Shown here piece by piece: positions 57,501 through 64,000 of a stretch of 64,000 bases of DNA. The position numbers and the translations under genes are program-made. Below the pieces are notes generated by a model. The model saw only the letters and a program-made list of their open reading frames with translations. It was not told the DNA's origin and ran no database searches. The first letter of the stretch is position 1, and every line of letters starts with the position of its first letter. The stretch is from Glyphotaelius pellucidus. Taxonomy: Eukaryota; Arthropoda; Insecta; Trichoptera; Limnephilidae. The stretch covers positions 35,280,737-35,344,736 of the forward strand of contig OW386537.1 in the NCBI GenBank assembly GCA_936435175.1, read 5' to 3'.

Positions 57501-60029
57501 ATCACACCATACCAAAATTGGGGTTCACATAGAATCACAGGGCATAGACTCACTGGCTCGAGATGGTTGGGACTCTTGGGTTATATTCAGATAAAAAAGT
57601 TATAATTTGCAAGTAGGAATCTTTAGCGGTTTTTTGCTAAGCCGACTGCACGTATAAGTATGTCGTATGTTGTTATTTCCGCATGCTTCTTCGGAGAGTC
57701 GAAATTATTGTTAGTAAAAATATTTTTACCAACTGTTGGAAGGACCAACTGTCGACCGGACCAACTCTCGGCAGACAAACTGTCGCAGGATCAATTGACG
57801 CCGGACCAACTGTCATGGAACCGACATATCTACTCATTTAAATAATTTTGTTACGAAATTTGGAAATGCCAAGGTTGTGGAGAAATATTAAGCAGTCAAT
57901 AAAGGACGACCGGATTCACTGTAAAATATGGCAGGAATGGTGGCACGAGAGATGCACCGGTTATTCAGGATCTGGAGATTAAATTTGTGAACTTTGTCAC
58001 TGATTATCCAACCAGACTGGTGTCACTCTAAAATGTATAGTTTTAATTGCACAAATCTGAAAATCCAAAACTGCGCATTTTTTACCATCCTACCCAATGG
58101 TTTGAATCCGCAGATAAATAAAAGTTTTTTTTTAAATGTTTAATCTCACTAAGATGATAGTAATAAATATTATTGTTTTTATAGTTCATACATCGAAGTA
58201 ATCGTGAGTGTACAAAAATATTATGATTGATTATAGTAACTAATCATTCAACAGAGTGTCGTTATTCACATCTGTGATTGAAGGAAGTGATAATCTTTAT
58301 AAATCAATACCCACCTCGATTTAGAAGATAAATATATTTGTCAAAAAGCATAGCTAGGTGCTATGCAGTACCTAGGTTCGAGCCTTTTTTAATATTGTGG
58401 GTGTGATTAGTTTATTCAAACGTTGATATCAAACACATTATATAATAATAATAGAATTGCTTCTTTGGGCTGTTTGATGGGCTGGTAACTACTTGGAAAG
58501 GGACGATATATGGCGGAGAAAGAAACTGCTAGAAATTAAAAAGTGTTTTCCTTCTTCATGTTATTCTACAATTATTAGACAATCTAATATTTCCATTTTA
58601 TTCAATAAAGTTTATCACTTATCATAATCCGAGGAATAGTAGGTATGTATTGTTAGGGCCGGCCCTGAGCCAAAGGCGCCTGGCGCTGAATTAGGTGTTA
58701 AACTGGACATACGAGGGTTGTCCAAGACCGTTCTAATTTAAAAAATTAGGGGAAATATTTATATTTACAAAATAAATCATAACATATATATATAGGTATC
58801 CTACTATTTTTCGACACAGTTCCCTTTACGATCGATGCATTTGGTGAGCCGTGGAACTAGGTACTTGATTCCCTCATCACAGAACTCCGCCATCAAAAAT
58901 GTTTTCATTTCTTCAAAGGTTTTCCGGCCAAACGTTGCTTCAGGTGAACAAAAATATGCAAATCATTTAATTAATTGCTTTTTTAAATCCGGGATTAGGT
59001 GGTGAATCCATGTTTCAAGCCAAAAATGCCTAGTCCTGTTGGAAAAATGTTTCGAAGAGACCTGAGCGCTTTCCACACGATTTTGCTCTTTAGAATTTTG
59101 GAAACCCAACGAGCAGGTACTTTGCATACGCCATTTTTCTATCAAAATCGTTTGTGTCGATGACTTACTGACGTCTGGGACCAAAATTGCGAGCTTACAA
59201 ACTTCAACATGGCGGATTACCTCTCAGTCGAGAAAGCGAATAATCGAGCGCACCTCGCAGGCTTCGACAGCAGAGCGTCCATCCCAAACTGACCAGTCGC
59301 ACAAAGCAGCTACCAAACTGAATCACCTCTCGTTTTTTAGGGGAAAGTCTGAGCTGCACGCTAGCGCCGCCATATTTTGATAAATAATGTCCGTGTCGCC
59401 GAAAATGAGGAACTTTAATTCTTGGTAGAGTCATTTGGCTGAATCCATTTGAACACGGTGTAGATTAGAGGGCCACGTACAACCGAGCTGAGGAGCCGAG
59501 CCATTTGGATAAATGTCCAGTGTGGCGAAAATAAAAATCGGTAAGATGTTAAATGTATATGTTAATCTGAATTATATAATCGAATTACCATTATTGTCAA
59601 GCATGTAATTTATAATTCCAATCTGTTAACTTCACCTGCCATAACATAGGGATATCCCTAGCCTATATGTTCCAAGCCGCTCTAAGCTCTAAAATCCAAC
59701 CAGGCCGAGCTTAAAATCATCTGATACACCGGGCCATACATTAGATTCCTTGCCTGTAAGTTATATCTAATGCCTTTACTGGTAGGTAGTTACTGATACA
59801 TAAGAAAGGTACTTACTCCGCCTCCGGCGAGGGTTTTCTCGTGTTGCCACTTGTTGCTGTCGAAGCTGTTGAAATTATCTTGAAAGATGAGTTTCCCGGC
59901 GCAGACCTGTCGGGGGGCGTGGGAGCCGCTGACCGTGGTTACGCTGGGGTGGCAGGACTGGCCCCTCACCCTGGCAGAGAACACTGCCACAAGGGCTGCC
60001 ACCAACGTAAACTGCATGAATCGTTTCAT
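47273..60029 (-). CDS. Secreted GH16 beta-1,3-glucanase (laminarinase-like), 6 coding exons, 373 aa
   Basis: Glycoside hydrolase family 16 enzyme of the insect beta-1,3-glucanase/GNBP group; hydrolyses beta-1,3-glucans of fungi or plants. Exons in coding order: 60029-59817, 54369-54233, 50359-50196, 49863-49612, 48017-47773, 47383-47273; GT-AG, phases consistent. Signal peptide about 1-23 (FTLVAALVAVFSARVRG). A short N-terminal segment replaces the CBM39 of true GNBPs. Catalytic signature GEIDIAESRGN gives Glu190 and Glu195 with Asp192 between, so both the nucleophile and acid/base are present and activity is expected. WQHEKTLAGGGNWEFQWY spans the first junction; QEFYIILNLAVGG and the C-terminal QVDYVRVWAL are typical. 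An acceptor AG just upstream of the ATG implies a 5' non-coding exon (see 61351). Intron 1 is 5.4 kb and full of inverted-repeat elements. Confidence 0.94.
47510..47705 (+). repeat. Dispersed 240-bp repeat, plus copy in intron 5
   Basis: GGGGAAGTACCTGGCTTTTC, GGCTAAAGCCATTTCAAGTA and GATACTGAGAGTATCTTAT match the copy at 22975-23212. It lies antisense to the glucanase. Confidence 0.65.
48430..48770 (-). mobile_element. LINE 3' fragment
   Basis: Minus-oriented copy of the LINE at 34045: CACACAGGAGGCCCTGAGG, GGGCCTATGTCATC, AAGAGACCCATGTTGTAGA, TTAGCAGTTGTGTACTA and AGCATATCAATAGA follow in mirrored order with an internal deletion. In glucanase intron 4. Confidence 0.75.
49110..49215. repeat. 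Purine-rich tract in glucanase intron 4
   Basis: G/A-rich on the plus strand with AGTGGGGGAGAGAACGAAGG and many GAGG units, similar in make-up to 20935-21075. Low-complexity repeat. Confidence 0.55.
49882..50096. repeat. Dispersed repeat, copy 2, with inverted ends
   Basis: Starts AAGTGAAACTTCTTTAGCACC (first 20 bases shared with 13619) and ends with mirrored GGTTTCACTTCTACC near 50075-50090; ACAAACACATACATCTATAG is internal. Likely a short MITE in glucanase intron 3. Confidence 0.5.
50950..51185. mobile_element. Fragment of the pogo-like element
   Basis: ATTTTGGATTTGAGATCAAA, ATACCCAACCAAACAGAATA, ATATCTAGTACGG and TAGAGGCAACTTTGAC occur in the same order as at 38220-38410. Both termini are missing. 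Confidence 0.65.
51331..53140. mobile_element. 1.81-kb hAT-like element with 8-bp duplication TTGCGGAC
   Basis: Ends TAGACATGGGCA and, mirrored, TAGACGTGGGCA (12 bp). TTGCGGAC is at 51323-51330 and 53141-53148 and fits the hAT pattern (T at 2, A at 7). Subterminal copies of AATTCATTC-type motifs occur at both ends. The interior holds a 73-base A run (51433-51505), a piece of the dispersed 240-bp repeat (about 51880-51950) and GC-richer DNA (52200-52860). No transposase. In glucanase intron 2. Confidence 0.88.
51433..51505 (+). repeat. 73-base A homopolymer
   Basis: Uninterrupted A run directly after GAATTC within the left part of the hAT-like element. Length may be unreliable in the assembly. 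Confidence 0.9.
53240..53330. repeat. Tandem pair differing in a G homopolymer
   Basis: GAAATACCTATATA followed by G run and CGGCAAAATT occurs twice in tandem; the first copy has about 6 G and the second 20 G (53300-53319). Microsatellite-like expansion. Confidence 0.7.
53430..53720 (-). mobile_element. LINE 3' fragment, diverged
   Basis: AAACAAACCTCACCCCATGA, GGTCAATGTGTCCAGGAG and AGGTAGAAATCTGGGGGTC match the untranslated end of the LINE copies at 7560 and 43204, in minus orientation. Confidence 0.55.
55245..55337 (+). repeat. tRNA-derived SINE head
   Basis: CAGTGGCTGAGTGGGCATCG (A-box-like) and ATATTCGATTCCTCGGC (B-box-like), then GGCTAAGTCCCCCATCAC; same family as 12953-13045. Confidence 0.6.
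55555..55826. mobile_element. Fold-back element with a 15-bp subterminal repeat
   Basis: Left arm starts CCGCGAC and carries four units of a 15-bp repeat (CGACAAAATATCTTC type, 55557-55616); the right arm carries one unit and ends GTCGCGG. Inner arms AACCTAACCTAACAAAAGAC and GTTAGGTTAGGTTAG are mirrored, as are ATACAGACAT and ATGTCTGTAT. In glucanase intron 1. Confidence 0.65.
55871..56306. mobile_element. 436-bp hairpin element flanked by TTAA, copy in glucanase intron 1
   Basis: Near-identical to 30997-31432: ends GGTTAAACGC and GCGTTTAACA, arms mirrored around about 56090, TTAA at 55867-55870 and 56307-56310. Same length as the RABL3 copy. Confidence 0.85.
56415..57815. repeat. 1.4-kb imperfect palindrome capped by 15-bp tandem repeats
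   Basis: The left cap (56415-56503) has six 15-bp units of CGACAATTGATCCTG type. The right cap (57730-57815) has about five or six mirrored units (GGACCAACTGTCG type). Inside, TTTTTATCTGAATATAACA, GAGTCCCAACTGCTCCCAA, the dispersed 240-bp repeat and AACACCCCTGCCATAGGTCA on the left are answered in reverse on the right. The centre is near 57060. Composite fold-back structure in glucanase intron 1. Confidence 0.75.
58712..59330 (-). mobile_element. Mariner-type transposase relic
   Basis: Left end ACGAGGGTTGTCCAAG after TA. The minus strand shows EFCDEGIKYLVPRLTKCIDR (C-terminal segment) near 58810-58895, KTFEEMKTF, EQNRVESAQV and FWLETWIHH with frameshifts. It belongs to a different mariner branch from 4286-5529. 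The right end was not found. In glucanase intron 1. Confidence 0.7.
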
Positions 60030-60359
60030 TTTAGATCTGAAATAATATTAACGTAAAGCGACTTGAATAAAGAAATCCAGTGAAAAATATTGTTAAACTT
60101 TAAATTTTTTTATTCAAATAGAATAGCACACATTACATTACATTACACAGCACGTAAAAATAACTATTCAAAACAACAATAATAATCCCAATACCGAAGA
60201 CACACTGAATACCTTGAACATTGGTCTCGTCTTTATATTCTGTGATCTGAGGTCTCGCCGGACTCCGCTGGCCTATCCAGGTCGACTTTTCGAGTCATCG
60301 AATATGGTTCTAAACGTCGGGTGGCAAGGAATAATCGATATCAATTTGCATAGATCAAA

Positions 60360-60440
60360 GCGGGAAAGATATAATATGGCGAAAGATATAATACGGTCGG
60401 TGGAAAGATATAATATGGCGAAAGATATAATATGGTCGGT
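60360..60440 (+). repeat. Tandem repeat of about 38 bp
   Basis: Two copies of GGAAAGATATAATATGGCGA followed by AAGATATAATA-GGTCGGT, directly before the fold-back unit at 60437. The start of the second half-unit is itself an AAGATATAATA repeat. Confidence 0.65.
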
Positions 60441-60620
60441 GACCGGACAACTCAGAACCACCTCAGAAAAGTCATTAAAAGTAATACAAATACTTATAAA
60501 TAATTGGCTAAATAGGTTACGTTAGGTTAGGGTTATGGGCTATTTTAAAATGATTTTTTTCATAGCTTTTAATGACTTTTCAAAGAGGTGTTGAGTTGAC
60601 TTTTTTCTCAGTTGGCATGG
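60437..60620. mobile_element. About 190-bp fold-back element
   Basis: CGGACAACTCAGAACCACCT and AAAGTCATTAAAAG at the left are mirrored by CTTTTAATGACTTTTC and GAGTTGAC at the right. GTTACGTTAGGTTAGGGTT is in the loop. The same element is inverted at 63805-63994 and split at 43152-43690. Confidence 0.7.
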
Positions 60621-61350
60621 AACCGATATGGTCGGAAAGATTCAGGTTCCAAAGCTTTTCTTATATCCGATGAAAGTGAAACTTGTCCTGTCTCGCCCAT
60701 TTACATTGGGTATTCTGTTATCATGCCGTTCAAGCTACTAGGTGCTGCTTTCTGCAATCATTCGCGAAGGCTGGGGCGTTATGGATCGCTATGCCCCCTA
60801 GACTTCGAAAAATAAGTTTTCAACTGGCGTCAAAACTACAAATTAGTCATTTTTAATATTCAAGATTACCTAGAGAATCTTTTTTGCGTCTGGACAAAAT
60901 TAATTTATCCACGAAAGTAGTTTTTCTCTAAGTTTTACTGCAAGAAAATCTCTCTCTCCAGTGTAAACAGACACGTGCCGAACTGCCGAGCCGATCCACG
61001 AATTGAAAGGAATAAAGCAACCGCAAACGCCTCGAAACTTAAAAACTTATTCGCCATTAATTGAGGCGCTTTTAAAAAATCCAGAGAAACCATAAAATTA
61101 ATTGTAGTCCCAGCTCCCAGCCATCATAGCCAGCCAGACATAAGAATGTTTAAATCACCGGTTTGTAATCAAACTTTGTAACAAACTTCACGTGTGAAGA
61201 TGGTTTTGCATACGGCGCGGTATATTGGGTTGGATTTAAACTTTTATCACGAGTTCAAATCCGGCTCGAAGGACCAACATGTTGGGGCCTTTGCGATGTT
61301 TTTAATGTGGACTGTAAATGATTTTGATTAAACTTCAATATAAGACTTAC

Positions 61351-61430
61351 CATTTTTTTCCAATGCTGCTGTTGTAGTGCTCTCTTCACGATGCACTGAA
61401 GGAATATCACAAGGAAGGGAAATTGTTAGC
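61351..61430 (-). promoter_or_regulatory. Possible 5' non-coding exon and start site of the glucanase
   Basis: On the minus strand a strong donor (ATG|GTAAGT, donor GT at 61350-61349) follows CAGCAGCATTGG. Upstream are TCAGT, an arthropod-type initiator, and TTATAA about 40 bases before it, slightly far for a TATA box. The acceptor would be the CAG just before the coding ATG at 60029. Inference only. Confidence 0.35.
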
Positions 61431-62529
61431 TGTTATAAGATATGATCGACCAGGAAAAGAATGTGGTCTGCTTTGACTTTAATTACTTGTTTTAAATAAT
61501 GCGAAAATTGCGAATTGATAATAAGTTTAGCGAAGTGGTGAGCAGAGCAGGGAATGGAGCGATGAGCAATGCGAAGCTGTGTGGTTTATAAGGAATTTTC
61601 CTTGTTCGTTTTGTTTCCTATTTGTTTTCCTTACGACGAGGTAATATCAACTTATATTAACCTTTGACTGGCCAAGGGAACGCGAGAAGCGAACAGTAGT
61701 TCTTATATGTAAGATTTAATTTTTTCTAGTAAGCATTTATTTTTTTCAATGCTAATCCATTATACATTATTATTTGAGAGCAATACAATATATATTTGGT
61801 AAGTAACGCGCTATTTATAGACACTTCAAAAATTAACAATTTTAAGAGATAAAATCTTTTAAAAACCGGGTACCAATCAGGTAAAAATCAAAACCAACTT
61901 TATACCTAAGTACCTACGCATAAACAGGTTTTGTATGAGTATGTAAATTATTATACGATCCACGAGTAAACATCTCTTATGGCGGATTTTATTGTATCAC
62001 GCAACTATGTAGGGACTTACCGTCGATTGGTTTCCCAGACTTTTATGTAAGCGGATAGTTATTATTCTAAACAAATGATATCGTTAACTATTAATTTATC
62101 ACGGTCTCAGGATAGATGTAATGTCCCGCTAGATATAATGCAATTGTCTGCATAATGTTCACATAGGTATCTAAAACTTAGGTACGTACTTTATTTATTC
62201 AGTTTCATCGTTTTTTGACTTCGTCATTTTTGAGACGTCACGTCAAGAGCGTTTGAAGAAAAAAAATTTATTTTGTTTGTAGATTAAGGGGCTTCCCATA
62301 ATTTTGAATCTTATTTTTTTTTTCATGGGCAAAATAGAATTTTCTACAAAAAAATAAATAGAACATCTTTGGTAACACAATGCACAGATGCATACGTGCT
62401 TTATCATAAAGTTTTTTGTAGAACTTTTTTAAAAAAATAAGTTGAACACCCTGCTGGTTTGTCTAGTATTTTATATCGCCTTCCGAGGTTACGGAATTGA
62501 TAAATATTGTTGTTTTGAGATACATCTAT

Positions 62530-62606
62530 TAAACATGAATTTATCATAGGTTAAAATGACCTTATCATCGGTTAAAAATGACCTTATCATAGGATAAAAG
62601 TCACCT
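62530..62606 (+). repeat. Minisatellite, unit about 21-22 bp, 3 copies
   Basis: TTATCATAGGTTAAAATGACC repeats with small changes three times, just upstream of the TTGCTCTGGGTT minisatellite. Confidence 0.7.
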
Positions 62607-62639
62607 GTGAGACTGTAAAAATGACTAGTCACTAGAACC

Positions 62640-62785
62640 CGGTTTTGCTCTGAATGGGTCTTGCTCTGAATCGATCTTGCTCTGGGTTTATGAATCGGCC
62701 TTGCTCTAGGTTATAATTCGATCTTGCTCTGGGTTATGAATCAGCCTTGCTCTGGGTTAATTGATTTTGCTGTGGGTTAGGGGGC
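62640..62785 (+). repeat. Minisatellite, unit about 22-26 bp, 6-7 copies
   Basis: Each unit contains TTGCTCTGGGTT or TTGCTCTGAAT followed by ATGAATCGGCC or a variant. It runs into the GGGGGCCATCC end of the G-rich MITE. Confidence 0.75.
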
Positions 62786-62970
62786 CATCCATAAATTACG
62801 TCACACCTTAAGGGGGGGGGGGGAGGGCAGTAGAGAAGTGTGACATTGTGTGACAAGGGGTATGGAGGGGTCATCAGCTATGTGACGTCACATGTAAAAA
62901 TGATTTGAATTACTTTTTTTGATTATTTTTAGATGTAAAATTATAAAATATGTGACGTCGCACAAGGAGG
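62779..62970. mobile_element. G-rich Harbinger-like MITE, left end
   Basis: GGTTAGGGGGCCATCCATAA then TTACGTCACACC and a G run; internal AGTGTGACA, GTCATCAGCTATGTGACGTC and AAATATGTGACGTCGCAC match 41763-41960. The right end is lost to a SINE-like unit. Confidence 0.6.
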
Positions 62971-63094
62971 GAGGCCGGCGTAATCCAGTGGTAAGGCTCT
63001 TGACTCGCATCCCGTGGCAAATAATTTTATTTGATTAATCTGTGTTATTTCACAAATTATTCATTTAAAATTATATAAAGTATATTTGCGGCAC

Positions 63095-63335
63095 TTTCCA
63101 GAGTGGAAGATACTCTCAGTATCGCCCTGGTGTAAGACCACCATTCAGAATTGAAACGTTGCTTGAAATGGCTTTAGCCGTGTTTGGTGATCAGATCTGA
63201 ATAGCCAGGTACTTCCCACTTTCCTCTTCCCCATCTCCTTCCCCTCCTCACAACATACCCCAATTGGGGATGCCATAGTCTCACTGGCTCCAGACGGGAG
63301 CAGTTGAAACTCTTGTGCGGTATTCATATTAAAAA
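63095..63335 (-). repeat. Dispersed 240-bp repeat, minus copy
   Basis: Full-length reverse copy of 22975-23212: AAGATACTCTCAGTATC, TGAAATGGCTTTAGCC, AGATCTGAATAGCCAGGTAC, TTGGGGATGCCATAGTCTCA and CGGGAGCAGTTG in mirrored order. Confidence 0.7.
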
Positions 63336-63804
63336 AATATATAGTGTCACCACAAGCGTAATCCTATCTGAACTTTTATACATTTTTCTCCTCCTGACTC
63401 TCGGCAACATTAATTTTGGCATTATTTTAATTTGTTCACATTTAAGGTAATATTTTAGATTGATTCATAAAGAGAAATACAAATTGTAATATAAAACATA
63501 AATAATAGGGGAGAAACGAACCGTGCGAGCACACGAATGAGTTCTTTAGTTTAGTGAAAAACACAAATCTTTAAAAATAAAGAAACTAATCGTTACGCCG
63601 TTTCCACACACACTCCTTTGCTTCATTAACATTCATACATCGTCTCATACATATGTACTCTTCTGTTATTGTGACTCTGATTTATTACAACCCGAGTCAA
63701 GTATTTGATTCACTTGATCGTGCGATCCAAGAATTTTTCGGATCTCCACATTTTTAAATGCGGTCAGCCTTATCAGCCTTTCCGCGTCTTGTAAACGGTT
63801 CCAT

Positions 63805-63994
63805 GCCAACTGAGAATAAAATCAACTCAATACCTCTCTGAAAAGTCATTAAAAGCTATAAAAAAATAATTTTAAAATAACCCATAACCCTAACCTAACG
63901 TAACCTACTTAACCGATTTTTGAATATTTTTTGTCATCACTTTTAATGACTTTTCTGAGGTGGTTCTGAATTGGTTTCATTCTAAGTTGTCCGG
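63805..63994. mobile_element. About 190-bp fold-back element
   Basis: CAACTGAGAATAAAATCAAC, CTCTGAAAAGTCATTAAAAG and the mirrored CTTTTAATGACTTTTCTGAG with GGTTTCATTCTAAGTTG frame an AT-rich loop with CCCTAACCTAACGTAACC. Inverted relative to 60437-60620. Confidence 0.7.
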
Positions 63995-64000
63995 CCACCC

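Larger units (their letters stand above)
60030..64000. other. Upstream region of the glucanase to the window end
   Basis: No coding gene recognised. Holds the presumed glucanase 5' non-coding exon (about 61351-61430), a SINE-like B-box (GAGTTCAAATCCGGCTCG, about 61249), two minisatellites (62530-62606 and 62640-62785), the left end of a G-rich MITE (from 62779), a SINE-like A-box (about 62968), the dispersed 240-bp repeat (63095-63335) and fold-back units. Confidence 0.5.

Overview
The window is animal nuclear DNA, almost certainly from an insect. It is AT-rich, its genes have GT-AG introns and AATAAA poly(A) signals, and its non-coding space is dense with hAT, mariner, pogo-like and fold-back elements, LINE fragments and tRNA-headed SINEs. 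The receptor kinase looks like insect Nrk, and the GH16 glucanase is of the insect CBM39-less type. The order cannot be fixed from the sequence alone.

Seven protein genes can be assembled. Splice phases and protein lengths are consistent for every multi-exon model. (1) 2-1708 (+): the 3' part of a DUS3L-type tRNA dihydrouridine synthase, cut by the window edge. (2) 3477-9001 (-): AFG1L/LACE1 mitochondrial AAA ATPase, 7 exons, 458 aa. (3) 13150-21275 (-): TFIIE alpha subunit, 8 exons, 425 aa. (4) 26887-28887 (-): an Nrk/Ror-type receptor tyrosine kinase (Frizzled, kringle, transmembrane segment, kinase) in one uninterrupted exon. (5) 29530-37822 (+): RABL3 small GTPase, 6 exons, 246 aa, head to head with Nrk. 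(6) 44107-45815 (+): MAIP1-like mitochondrial protein, 3 exons, 295 aa. (7) 47273-60029 (-): a secreted GH16 beta-1,3-glucanase, 6 coding exons, 373 aa, with both catalytic glutamates present.

The genes have no evident shared pathway; they are mostly housekeeping genes plus one receptor and one digestive or defence enzyme. DUS3L and AFG1L are convergent. MAIP1 and the glucanase are convergent. Nrk and RABL3 are divergent over about 0.64 kb.

The rest is mobile DNA. Elements with boundaries readable to the base are: four non-autonomous hAT-like elements with perfect 8-bp target duplications (21887-22807, 36048-36605, 36614-37089, 51331-53140); a mariner relic (4286-5529); a pogo-like element (38110-39030); a Harbinger-like MITE (12426-12703); and hairpin elements flanked by TTAA (30997-31432 and 55871-56306). 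The most unusual structures are two different hAT MITEs lying side by side and separated and flanked by three copies of the same 8-bp target (36040-37097), a cluster of related long hairpins in RABL3 intron 3, and a 1.4-kb imperfect palindrome capped by inverted arrays of a 15-bp repeat (56415-57815). I found no convincing new protein-coding system; the novelty here is in transposon architecture.
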